Shown here one piece after another: positions 22,896 through 33,160 of a DNA stretch of 64,000 nt. Source of the stretch: Harmonia axyridis (taxonomy: Eukaryota; Arthropoda; Insecta; Coleoptera; Coccinellidae); the NCBI RefSeq assembly GCF_914767665.1, contig NC_059503.1, forward strand, positions 16,058,001-16,122,000, given 5' to 3'. Under the pieces are notes generated by a model. The model was not told the origin of the DNA and did not search any database. It was given only the letters and a program-made list of their open reading frames with translations. Numbering within the stretch: position 1 is the first letter of the stretch; every line of letters starts with the position of its first letter. The position numbers and the translations under genes are program-made.

Positions 22896-24182
22896 AAGGG
22901 TGTTTTTTTAGAGTTATAGAACTTCAAATTGCAATAATACAACGATGGATTATTCGATTGACATGAATTTTATTTATCTTGTGGCATTACATTTTGAATA
23001 TAATTTCCGGCAGATGACCGCCACGGCTGGCTCGGATGTAGTCCAATCTGGACGTCCAATTTTCGATGACTTTTTCCAACATTTGTGGCCGTATATCGGC
23101 AATAACACGGCGAATGCTGTCTTCCAAATGGTCAAGGGTTTGTGGCTTATCCGCATAGACCAATGGCTTTACATAGCCCCACAGAAAGTAGTCTAGCGGT
23201 GTTAAATCATAAGATCTTGAAGCCAATTCGCAGGTTCAAAACGTGAAATTAGGCGGTCACCAAACGTGCCTTCCAAAGAATCGATTGTGGCACGAGCTGT
23301 GTGACATGTTGCGCCGTCTTGTTGGAACCACAGCTCCTGGACATCATGGTTGTTCAACTCAGGAATGAAAAAGTTAGTAATCATGGCGCCATACCGATCA
23401 CCATTGACTGTAACGTTCTGTCCATCATCGTTTTTGAAGAAGTACGGACCAATGATTTCACCAGCCCATAAAGCGCACCAAACAGTCAGTTTTTCTGGAT
23501 GTTACGGTGTTTCGACATACACTTGAGGATTAGCTTCACTCAAAATGCGGCAGTTTTGTTTGTTGACGTAGCCATTCAACCAGAAGTGCGCTTCATCGCT
23601 AAACAAAATTCGCTTATGAAAATCGGGAACAACGGCAATCTCATTTTGGGCCCATTCGACGAATCTACGCCTTACTTGATGATCGTTTGGTTCAATTCTT
23701 GCACGAGTTGGATTTTGTAAGCACGCAAACCAAGATCCTTCCGCAAAATCTTCCATAAAGTGGATGGACACAGATCCAATTCCTGTGCTCGATGGCGGAT
23801 AGACTCATTCGGGTCTTCTTCAATGCTACGCTCCACAGAAGCAATAGCTTTTTCTGTACGCACCGTACAGCGTCTCTGGGAATGCGAGTTATCAATAAGA
23901 GTAAACGTGGTGCGAAAACGTTTCATGGTTAATCGAATTAACTGCTCTGATGGACGATTTTGTCGACGATAAAATGGACGTAGTGCCAGATACGCATTCC
24001 GCACAGAACCATTATTTTAGAGATAAAATTGCACTATTTGCGAGCGTTGTTTAGGCGTGAGTCTATTCATGATGAATTGCCAAACAAAACGTAGAATAAA
24101 TCATTTGACAGCTGTTAAATCAGTCGCCATCTTGAACAGTAATGTCAACTTAAAGTTATATACCTCGAAAAAAAACACCCTT
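22896..24182 (-). mobile_element. DD41D mariner-like element, copy 3, full length
   Basis: This 1,287-bp element is flanked by TA (22894-22895 and 24183-24184). It has terminal repeats AAGGGTGTTTTTTT and AAAAAAAACACCCTT. It carries the whole transposase region on the minus strand, including the helix-turn-helix part missing from copies 1 and 2, and so serves as the reference for the family. Its length is that of a typical mariner. Confidence 0.92.
22987..24070 (-). pseudogene. DD41D transposase, full length with two stops and two frameshifts
   Basis: From ATG at 24068-24070 the reading begins MNRLTPKQRSQIVQFY. A TAA then replaces Glu at the same codon as in copy 2. The DNA-binding region follows (RPSEQLIRLTMKRFRTTFTL and SIRHRAQELDLCPSTLWKIL). 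A frameshift near 23695 leads to the first catalytic block FSDEAHFWLNG, a TAA replaces Leu after VYVETP, and the second catalytic block is FQQDGATCHT. A frameshift near 23220 precedes DLTPLDYFLWG and the end HLPEIIFKM. All three catalytic Asp codons survive, separated by 41 residues between the second and third. It is inactive as written. Confidence 0.9.
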
Positions 24183-24184
24183 TA

Positions 24185-25290
24185 TATACTACGATACAGT
24201 TACGTCTATAGGAACAGGGATACACTAATAGAACATTCAGCTTTACCTACATGATGACCAAGATATATAAAACATTTGTGACACATGGTCATAATAAATG
24301 AAGATTAAAGATGAACCAAAATAACCACTTTTTAATGGTGTTGATATGTATAATGAATTCCTTAATTAAATAGTATCATTTTGTGGAGCAATCTTCAGAA
24401 TGTTAGGAAAATAAATGAGTATGAGTACCTAGATGAAAGGTTGTGGTAGAATTCGGCATGACCATTCTAATGTTCATTTTGAATACAGCCTTGCAAAAAT
24501 TGCTTTTTGATATGGTGAATATCTATGCGAGGAACAGAGATTAAATCCCATTAGTTGAACAAAGATCTAAATATCATAAATTAAATTATCATATATTACA
24601 AAAAATGTTAACGGCTGGATTCGGCTACTCTCTCCAACTCATCCTTGTTGTTGATAGCATTTCAAAAATTTCCTTTTCAACATAGCTTTGAGGAAAGGGA
24701 GGTACACGTAGATGTGTTTGAAATGAGTTGGCCTAGTTTATCTGAATTTTGAATAAGTACTTCGTAGGAAACGAGAGTGATGTATTCTCATATTTTTATT
24801 TACTCTTTTCAAAAGACTGTAGTCCTTGGCAGTCCGAAAACCTTGATGATTTCCTATTGGAGCTGAGATGGTGTAGTGTAGGTTGTGACTTCAGACTTTT
24901 AGATATGGACTGCCATAATGAAACCTCAAATCCAAGAGTATAAAAGTTTCAGAACTCGCTGACCCACCTCCAACCTGCAACACAGTACACTTCAACAAAA
25001 ACAAAAAAAAAGTGAAATATTCCCCCACCCTCATTCATTATTCACCCTGGATGCCACTTAGTATTCGAAACCTGGGCGGATCTCTCAGCAAGTTGAATAT
25101 TCAATTATTTGTGCATCTAATCGGGCCCATATCATTCCTGTTTGTCTTTTAACACCTCCTGAATAATTGAGTGTGTTCATCAACAGCTAACCTCATCCAG
25201 AAACTTCAATTTGGGGTCGAATCAAAGTGTGGCTGGCTCGAACTCGGTGTGTTCGAAATTCGAATTGTTCATCGGTTTGCGGTGCTGATT
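24185..25290. other. No gene seen; GC-richer toward its right end
   Basis: AT-rich until about 25040, then less AT-rich up to the candidate exon at 25294. No repeat ends were found apart from a TTCACCCTGGATG near 25043. Confidence 0.4.
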
Positions 25291-25293
25291 TGA

Positions 25294-25473
25294 TGGATAT
25301 CTCCTCGAGATGGCGGTTTATCAGAGTACGTGTATGCGCTAGAAGCGGCTGGATGGGAAGCTCTAGTGTGGGACTTCTGGAGTTCTGCAGTTCGTAATGT
25401 CAAATGGTTTCCTTCGTCAGGGTTGTGGATTGTGCTCGGTGTTCTCTTGCTGGTTCAGCTGACGTTCGGATGA
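25294..25473 (+). CDS. Candidate terminal exon with C-terminal membrane anchor
   Basis: A 59-codon frame bounded by TGA 25291-25293 upstream and TGA 25471-25473. It lacks an internal ATG, so it would have to be an exon. The composition is unlike random AT-rich DNA: it is rich in Trp, Gly, Ala and Val (GGLSEYVYALEAAGWEAL, VWDFWSSAVRNVKWF) and ends in a clear hydrophobic segment, LWIVLGVLLLVQLTFG, then stop. Possible splice acceptors are CTCGAG before ATGG (about 25310) or TTATCAG (about 25321), with a CTGAT branch-like sequence upstream. I do not recognise the protein. A Gly-Trp-Glu block followed by a tail anchor faintly recalls the end of Bcl-2-family proteins, but this is speculation. No partner exon was found in the window. 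Confidence 0.3.
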   Translation, partial: WISPRDGGLSEYVYALEAAGWEALVWDFWSSAVRNVKWFPSSGLWIVLGVLLLVQLTFG

Positions 25474-25597
25474 AGAGGGAATTGAAGTATATGAGATGAA
25501 GGCATTAATTGACAACTTTTATGTTTAATTAGGTTTTTTGTTGGATTCAAGCATATATTTTCGATACACAAATCGGCTGATAAATGACGATCTGAAC

Positions 25598-26150
25598 ATA
25601 ATAATAATAATAATAATAATATTTCTTTATTTCCTTAAGACAGAGTACACTGTATAGAAAACGTCAAAATGAATATGCATACAATAATAATAATAATACG
25701 AAAAAAAGAAACAAATTAGTAACTGAAACTGAAAATTTGATTTACAAAAGATTCAAATTCCTTAAACAAAAGAGTTATCCAAGTATTCGCTGACAATATA
25801 AAAACAGTTCATCAACAACAATTCCTTAATGTCATTCTTAAATTTTCTGTACTCCAAAACTTTCAGTCTTTCCGGAAGATGATTGAACAATCTGATACCA
25901 TAGTACGTTGGCGAGTGCTGAAATTTTGTTGTTCTATGTTTTGGAATACAGAAAATATATTTATGTCTTGTATCGTAATCATAGTAATCAGAGCATTTTT
26001 TCAGCAACCTTGAGTTCTTTTTGATATGCAATAAACAATTTAATATGAAAACGCAGGGAAAACTCAACAATCTGTTGGAAATGAAGTATGGTCTACAAGG
26101 CTCCACTGGTGAAAGGCCGAAAATGAGCCGCATGATTTTTTTCTGTGCGA
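25598..26150 (-). mobile_element. 5'-truncated LINE, RT C-terminus with (ATT)n tail
   Basis: On the minus strand a 123-codon frame (25762-26133) gives FGLSPVEPCRPYF, LNCLLHIKKNSRLLKK, YDTRHKYIFCIPKHRTTKF, YGIRLFNHLP and an FKNDIKELLL end. This is the C-terminal region of Jockey/CR1-type pol proteins (the IPKHRTT and G-I-LFN-LP blocks). The stop is followed by about 140 bp of 3' UTR and an (ATT)n tail, seen as (AAT)n at 25598-25620 on the plus strand. The 5' end near 26150 lies in the C-terminal domain, as in most LINE insertions. The frame itself is unbroken. Confidence 0.8.
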
Positions 26151-26343
26151 GAAAAGATTAGAATGATTGAGGGAGTACGTCAGGGGATGCTATTTTCCCA
26201 AGATATTCAATCTCGCCCTCCAGGGCGAGAAAAAAAAGTTCCACAGTAATCACAATAATCCCATTAAAATCAGTAGATTCTCATAGTTAAATTCTGTCCT
26301 AGTTTTGTTACATTTATTTTCAATTTTGATTTCATTTCATTTT

Positions 26344-26729
26344 TGTATTATTTTTCGTGAGAAATATATTGTTGAAATTTTTTCTTATTATTTCTTCCTT
26401 CAGGCAGAATTGATACTAATTATTATATCTTGGCTTAATCAAGCCTGGCACCCAACAAATAAAAAAGTCAAGTTATCAATATTTGAAGTCAACCCCGACC
26501 GGTCGATTTGAGCAGCCGATAGGCTAAAGTGTTCTCCCTCATCAAGGGAGGTTATACAATTGGCGCCCAACGTGGGGCTAATTTTTTTCTGCGGCTCCAC
26601 CAAAATGATCCAAGGGAGGATTTGGTCTCGATGTCGGTACCAGAAAAATTATTAACGATGAGGAATCGTTCAGCGACTCTTTCAGAAGAAGAATCGAAAA
26701 TGGAGTTTGATCTCGTGGTAATTTCTTGA
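26344..26729 (+). mobile_element. LTR-retroelement 5' fragment (LTR end, PBS, possible gag start)
   Basis: A primer-binding site at 26561-26578 is preceded, two bases away, by sequence ending ATACA, as an LTR 3' end should. One possible LTR is 26344-26558, which begins TGTAT and ends ATACA and holds AATAAA at 26458, but its left edge is a guess. From ATG 26631 a 32-codon frame (MSVPEKLLTMRNRSATLSEE) could be the start of gag; the frame then stops. No protease, RT or second LTR is visible, so this is only a remnant. Confidence 0.5.
26561..26578 (+). other. Primer-binding site complementary to tRNA-Lys
   Basis: TGGCGCCCAACGTGGGGC is complementary to the 3' end of an insect lysine tRNA (acceptor end with CCA), the primer used by several Gypsy-type retroelements. 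No cloverleaf can be folded around it, so it is not a tRNA gene. Confidence 0.8.
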
Positions 26730-27249
26730 TTTGATGTGAATATGGCGAAACTCCAATGGTAAGGCCTTTTCTTGAAAAGCCCGTATTAATTCTTTGTTCT
26801 ACCACAGATGATAGAGAGGAATCAGTATATAACAAAAATTTGGTTTAAATTCATGAGGTCTGTCCGGAAAAAAAAAAATTTAAAAAAATTGTTCGAGGGT
26901 AAAGAAAAATATTGCGAGAAATAATTACGAAAAAAATTATGAGTGTCAATGATTGAAATGAATAATTTTGAAAAAAAAATTATATGACAAGAAAATTCAC
27001 CTAATTCAATTTTGAGAAAAAAATTTGACAAGAAAATTCAATTAATCAATATTAATTCAATCAAGAAAGATGAATTGAACATTTGTAATATTCCACCTGA
27101 CCACAAACAGGAACTGAGATTTCCTAGCTAGTGTAGAGGAAAAATGTTGACAGCGTGTCAAAAAAAATTGAGAAAACAAATCAAAAAACATCTTCATAAG
27201 AATATTGAAAAATAAATGAAAGAATAAACTGAAACATTAATCTGAATTT
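26730..27249. other. A/T homopolymer-rich, no gene
   Basis: Many runs of A and T with no coding signal. It could be decayed interior of the LTR element or unrelated DNA. Confidence 0.4.
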
Positions 27250-27802
27250 TCTTGTCTCCATTCTTCAAATCGAATCTTATCCAAACCATCTTCGATTTGC
27301 GGATGATATTGTCCTCATTATTAGCAAGTCCAAAGAATCGGCTAAAATGTTCAAAGAACTATTCGATGCTGCTAATATATGAATTAGTCGAGGATCAAGA
27401 TAATAGTAAAAAAGACATCTACTTGCACACTACGTAGCTAGAAAACGTAATAAAATATATGTATCTTGGACATCCAATTAGGTTGGGTGGAGTAATCAGA
27501 CAGCAGAGGTAGAATAAAAAATGAAGAAATACGACAAAGAACAAATATCACCGATACCATACATCACGTTGTAGATCAGAAGTGGCAATGGCAAAAACAC
27601 GTGGTTTGCTAAGATCCAAAAAGATGGAGAAATGAGTTAAAACACTGGCTGCCTTGACAGAAAAAAAGATGGCGATATGAACATTCAGGTTGGAAGAGGG
27701 GTAATATCGGGTAGCACAGACAGGTTAGAGTTGAGACATTTGGTGGAGGCCTCTGTCGAGGAGTGGGCCAACAATGACTGAAGAAGAAGAAGAAGAAGAA
27801 GA
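27250..27802 (+). mobile_element. RTE-like LINE, RT C-terminal fragment with (GAA)n tail
   Basis: The forward frame reads HLRFADDIVLIISKSKESAK: the RT catalytic FADD motif at the truncated 5' end. It then runs through several stops and frameshifts to LELRHLVEASVEEWANND, stop, and (GAA)n at 27779-27802. The EA-V-EW end plus GAA tail matches the fragment type at 310-607. The decay (at least three stops) shows it is older than the main LINE. Confidence 0.75.
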
Positions 27803-29899
27803 ATATAATGGTTCAAATATCTTCAGTAGGTATCTGATGTTTTAATGGTAAGGTGATAAGGAGTAGTAATCATTTTGAAATATTCATATTGTGGTATTAG
27901 CTTTCCGGTCGAGCACACAATAACTTTAGAAAAGTTTTTCAGGGTACGTTAGAGATCTGAATGCGCCAGCTGAGTTAGTGAATGGACTCAATGTACTCAA
28001 TTAGAATTATGGGAAGTTGGCTATGGGTACTCGGAAAGTCGGGCCATCAATAAACAATAACTATTGGTTTGTCATTGGTCCCTGTTTTGGTTCAGAAGTC
28101 GAAATAAGTAAGTATGAAGGAGAAGAAGAGAAGCAGAGAAAACTCACTGAACAACCAATGTCTTTGGGTAGCAATGGTTAGTCTAAGATGTAATTCTTTT
28201 GTTAACAAGTAAGTTGTTCTGTGAGTTCATTCTCTTTTCGACTTGTATATTTTAGTGTCCTGAAGAAGACTCCAATTTTGAACTGAAATATAGACAATTG
28301 ACCAATAATTGTTGCTCATTGCTGGTCACAATTGAAATAATGAAATAACACTTTCAAGCTTCTTGCATTATTTCGTGTTGATAACGCCTTTAGAAGTATG
28401 GAAAATTTAAAAAGAATATAGAAACAGTGTGAATTTTCAGAAGTTACTTTCTAATTTACCTTTCAAATTCTAAATGAGGACGGCATTTTACTCCATCCTG
28501 TTAAAGTGATAAACAATTCCAGAAAGATCTAAGCTCCATATAAGATGAAGAATGAATGGGTGACGAATATGGCATGGCATCTAGGAGAAACCTTTTTGGA
28601 CCGGAAATTTTATAGGGCGGAAATGAAGAACAACGTTATGAAAAACGATGACAAGCCACTCAGTGGTGTTAAAGGTTTCAAATATATTTATTTTCATATA
28701 TAAAAACGTATTTCTTACGATTCGTTTATGCATTACATTACATTACATATTTAATTTGAATAAAAAATTTTGGGCCCAATCTCGCTAAGGTTTTCTTCAT
28801 AGTTGTCAGTTGCCATTTACTATTTTGCAACCTTTAAATTTTTGTAATCAATGAGATCTGTTTGAATATTCATTTCCATATTGAAAATGAATCAATTATA
28901 ATGAGTCATTCTCCTTGAATAACATTTCTATAGGATTCATGGCTAAATTCCAGATATAAGCTTAAAATGAATGAAGAATACGTTTCAGGTAAAGAGTAAG
29001 GTAGATGACGAGATAGCTGTAGAAAATGTTTTTCAGCCTAAGGTGGCAATAATCCTCTTATAATTATTTTATTCATCAAATATCGCCTCAATGGTAAAAT
29101 GTCAAACAAAATATATATGCAATTTGTGGCTTCAGAAGAGAAAGATCATTAATAATCACTTCTCATATTTCATATTCATTTTTTCATTCTGAAAAACATT
29201 GCTCACCAAAGTAGAAGCAAACACCTATGAAATGAATTCGCTCAATACTTGTACATCGTTAAATTTCTCCTCTCACAGAGCATGAATTCAAAGAGCACAC
29301 ATCTGGAAATGAGGTCAATTCAGTTTTCATCTGCAAGACGTAAATCCCCAGTATAAGGTAAAAGTGATATCAACACACTTGCCATGTTGATGACACTGCA
29401 AAACGTCCTTGTGAAGCTGGAGCCAATTAAGTGGCAGATATTTCAAACCCCCTCCGCCAATTTTACGAGATAAGGGAAAATAATCCAAAGGACGAAGTGA
29501 GAAGACCATTAGGACAGTTCAATTAAGCGCATGAGAAAGTGGAGCTAGATGGTAGGTTTCTACCGGCGTAACAAAAAATTCAGTTGTAATGAGAAAAAAA
29601 AAATGTTACGTGACAGGAAAATATTTTCGTATCCGATTAGCGCATTTACACTTGAATGCGCTCTAGGAGCTTCCGAGTCGATTAGAGGTTTTCCATAGGG
29701 AACGCTCTCAAGGAGAGCGCTGATCGTTGAGTGGAATTTTCAATCCCATTATGGATGTGAGGAGTAATGTTTTCGAGTTGATTGCTTATTGTGGTGCACA
29801 TTAAGTTCAATATTTTTCGAAAACTTCATTGGTAAATTGGATTGGTCACTTAATTGTTTGGTTTTGAAAACAACGTTTCATATTTGTTCACATATTTTA
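27803..29899. other. No gene seen
   Basis: AT-rich DNA with a short (ATTAC)n run near 28733-28751 and a small perfect stem CGCTCTC/GAGAGCG near 29703-29719. A CTGAAGAAGACTCC...GAAA stretch near 28262 resembles LINE or Penelope-like 3' UTR motifs but is too decayed to classify. Confidence 0.4.
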
Positions 29900-30208
29900 A
29901 AACCCAGTGATATTTCTGTAAAATCTATTTTTGCTAGTCCTCATCGCTACCATTTTGTGTATGAGAATTCCATCAACTCATGAACCGTTGAGTTTTTAAC
30001 CAAGGTATGGCATATTGCTATCTAATGATGCAATAAAATACTGAGTGTACTATTTGAGATAAGAACGTAGTAGTCTGTTTCCGGTATAACCGGAAGTTAA
30101 AGAGATCAGAAAATATTTTAGGGAGGAAGATTATTGTGCAAATTTTGAGCTCCAAATTATGATTGGTTTTCATTAACCTCTAATAGACCATCTCGGTGAA
30201 TCACCTTG
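29900..30208. mobile_element. Half copy of the 738-bp MITE family
   Basis: From the TCATCGCTACCATTTTG region to the terminal TCACCTTG followed by TA (30209-30210), this matches one arm of the MITE at 45992-46729 (shared blocks include ATGGCATATTGC, GTTTCCGGTATAACCGGAAG and GGTGAATCACC). The other arm is missing, so it is a deletion derivative or solo arm. Confidence 0.65.
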
Positions 30209-30210
30209 TA

Positions 30211-31560
30211 TATAGGTGATAGCCTAACCACACCAATATTCATAAATTTTGAATAATAATTGTGGCAGTTAAGACTGTTGAAAGGATTTGGGGACACAGA
30301 AATTGACACAATCGAAGTTGTTAGAGGGATTCTCAATACTTGGTTTTTCGCGTATCAGTCAATTTCCGGTACCCATTAGTTTTTCCTTTGGCGCTCCTGC
30401 GATGACCAAAGTTTGTACGATCTACGAAGTTGTACATTCACTTCATCTTCTTTCTTTTCTCGAAGCAAATAAATAGGGAGGGCACTGTACGATGTCTTTC
30501 ACTAAATTACAGTTTTACCTCTCTCGTGATAATTTTTGAATTTCAGGATATATTTCTAGTATTAGATTAAACCATATCGCGTTTCATTTAATTGCAGCTT
30601 CCTCAAATGACATCGTGTAGAGCCTTGTAGAGTATCAATCTGAGAATTTTAGGGCCCGAAAAAATTCTATTCAATAAATTGTTTCACTTACGTAACCGCT
30701 AGGAACTACTCAATGAAAACATCTAGGAGAAGAAACTGTTGATTCCTGAAAATGTGGCGTTTTTAAAATTCATTCTCATCCATTTGGAAATTACCTACAC
30801 ATGACTAAACCGCGAATTTAATTCTGGAAACTATTCAGTGTAACTGTTTCGAAATACGGAGTTCTCAGAATGTTCAAGAGGAACTACTCGAAGATAAATT
30901 CTAGACACTTCATGTTTTACATCTGACTCCGAGGGTTGCTCTTGAAGCGATTCAAACTCAAGTTGTTCAATGTTGCATTCAATTGAAGAGGCAGTGCCTT
31001 CAAGTTTCTATCCGCAATTGATCTCTGTTTAATACCTGTTCGGCTGAAATCTTCGTTGTAGATTCTATTTTTAGTATTTCGGTCTATTCGTAAGAATACG
31101 GTAAACTATAGGTTTGAGATTCGAACGTTTTCAACAAAGAAACAAAACTCTGGGGTGTCATCTAAATATGACATTGGCGAATTTAGGAAATCTTTTCTGG
31201 GGGATCGCTGAGGCTTTTTGATTGGGATAAGTATCGAAAATCACATCTGAAAAATCAGAGAAGCTGGTCCAAAAATTGAATAATAGTTGGTGACATTGAA
31301 TTATAAGGTAAACAACTTGTGAATAATGGAATTGCCACCCTAGAAGGAATTGCAGTTTGGCTGGAATAATTTTGAGTTCATTGAGGCACCATTGATGGTA
31401 TTATACTTTTCCACAAAAGTTTTAAAACTTGCCGATTCTTGTCCACCAAATATTTATTGATAAAATGTTCCCTTTCTTATATTCGAATGGTTTTTTTGTC
31501 CCTCGTTTGATAACTTTTTTCAGGAAAGCTCTTGGGAATTTTGGATCGGTTGTTGTTACG
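30211..31560. other. No gene seen
   Basis: AT-rich DNA with only short open frames. No terminal repeats were recognised. Confidence 0.4.
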
Positions 31561-31966
31561 AATCATCTCTGATTCAAAATCTGAAATTTTGATTTGCAAT
31601 AATGCCTAGACGTCAACTTAGTGCGGATGAAGCAAATAGGGCTATTGGTATGATCGAAGCGGGACGTAATCAGAGAGATGTTGCGAATTCCTCTCAACAT
31701 AGTGAAAGCGTAATTTCCCGACTTGTCCATCGATATCGAGAAACTGGATACGTGACCGAAAGACCGAGAAGTGGACGCCCAAGACGTATGGCTCATGCAC
31801 AAGATCAGTTTATAACTGTGTCTGCACGTAGAGAGCGTTTGAGTACTTGTCAAGTCATGCAACAGCGACTTTTGAACGCTTCTGGTGTTTTAGTTTCAAT
31901 TAAAACAATTCGTAGAAGTCTTCGAGACGTTACTCTGTTTTCGACGACTTTTGAGACTTGGAACTT

Positions 31967-32400
31967 GAAACTTCTTTCACTTCTGCAGTCAGGCTATTAG
32001 CCTTTTGCTGCTCCATCTCAAAATAATTCACCTCTGGTGAGCTATTTTGATTCTACTCTAGCAGGTGGCAATATGCCACTCAGAAAGTTTGTGTAATCAT
32101 TACACAATCTCTGTGCCAGTAAGGGTTTGGCTTTAACACACACTTTCTAGGAAAGTGCCATCTTCGGTTCTTTGATAATTCCTCGAAACTTAGAACTTCT
32201 TTCTCTTTTGCAGTCAGGCTATTAGCCTTTTATTGCTCCATCTCAATATAATTCACATCTGGTGAGCTATTTTGATTCTGCTCTAGCAGGTGGCTCTATG
32301 CCACTCAGAAAGTTTTTGTCATCATTACACAATCTCTGTGACAGTAAGGGTTAGGCTTTAACACACACTTCCTAGGGAAGTGCCATCTTCGGTCGTTTGT
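31967..32400. repeat. 225-bp tandem duplication within the Tc1 relic
   Basis: Two consecutive units share landmarks CAGTCAGGCTATTAGCC (31986 and 32211), GGTGAGCTATTTTGATTCT, CACTCAGAAAGTTT and GTGCCATCTTCGGT. The spacing is 225 bp and units differ by scattered substitutions. The duplicated sequence does not read as transposase, so it may be an inserted element that became duplicated. Confidence 0.85.
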
Positions 32401-32643
32401 GTTTTCTAGGAGATTTTTCATTGTAGTCGCAACCCATTTTTATAAGAGGGTTTGCGTGATTTTCCATTTTAATGAAGGACTTCACGCTCAGATCTTTTAG
32501 ATGGTCGTCTAGGATACTACTTTTGAGAAAGATTCCATTAGCTCAAAATCATATGCGACTTCCTTTGGAATAGGCCAATCAATGGAGGTCTGTGTTGTTC
32601 ACAGATGAGTCGAGATATGGACGCTTTTTAGATAGTCGGCGTG

Positions 32644-33060
32644 TTCCAGAGCTTCATCAACTATTCGCGTACAATGGACGGGCGCATTATCATCCAAAAA
32701 TAAGAAATTTGGCCTCATAGCACCATGAAAGAAAAGAATAATATTGTCTACAACTCCCTCTATGTAAGTATACTCATTCATGGTAGCATCAAGCACCATC
32801 TTCTGGTGCTCAGAAATCGTAGATCGCTTCAGGAAGTTCATCTCTTCAAAGTTAGTACAGTTACTGTTTAGGGGGGCACGTGTTTCAATGGACGGACAGA
32901 ATTGTTGGTGCTTGATGCTACCATGAATGAGTATACTTACATAGAGGGAGTTGTAGACAATATTATTCTTTTCTTTCATGGTGCTATGAGGCCAAATTTC
33001 CTATTTTTGGATGATAATGCGCCCGTCCATTGTACGCGAATAGTTGATGAAGCTCTGGAA
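32644..33060. repeat. 155-bp inverted duplication of transposase sequence
   Basis: 32644-32798 is the reverse complement of 32906-33060 with one mismatch in 155, separated by 107 bp. Both arms carry the Tc1 catalytic segment with the DDNAPVH motif, one sense and one antisense. Confidence 0.92.
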
Positions 33061-33160
33061 ATCCTTGGTATTCAGCATTTGCTCTTGAAGGAAGACACTG
33101 GCCTACAATTTTTCGCTTCAAAAATACGAGAGTCGATGCCAGTACGCATGCCTCTATAGT

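Larger units (their letters stand above)
31602..33160 (+). pseudogene. Tc1-like transposase relic, rearranged
   Basis: ATG 31602 starts MPRRQLSADEANRAIGMIEA, the paired helix-turn-helix domain of Tc1-like transposases, continuing VISRLVHRYRETGYV, RPRSGRPRRM and a second helix-turn-helix ending IKTIRRSLRD. The frame then enters a 225-bp tandem duplication (31967-32400). The catalytic domain reappears with FTDESRYGRF (first Asp, about 32600), but its middle is inverted and duplicated (32644-32798). The forward copy (32906-33060) carries TYIEGVVDNIILFFHGAMRP and FLDDNAPVHCTRI, with the second catalytic Asp. The third acidic residue is not found. Terminal repeats were not identified. Confidence 0.8.

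Noticed and set aside
26561..26578. Possible tRNA-Lys gene or tRNA-derived SINE
   Set aside because: Only the acceptor-end complement is present, no cloverleaf or A/B boxes can be found, and the context fits a primer-binding site.
28255..28310. Possible hammerhead ribozyme (CTGAAGA ... GAAA)
   Set aside because: Core words are present but stems II and III do not pair convincingly; more likely a decayed LINE or Penelope-like 3' UTR motif. A similar word near 19490 has the same problem.
32599..32979. 126-codon minus-strand open frame
   Set aside because: It is mostly the antisense and mirrored reading of the inverted duplication in the Tc1 relic, not an independent gene.
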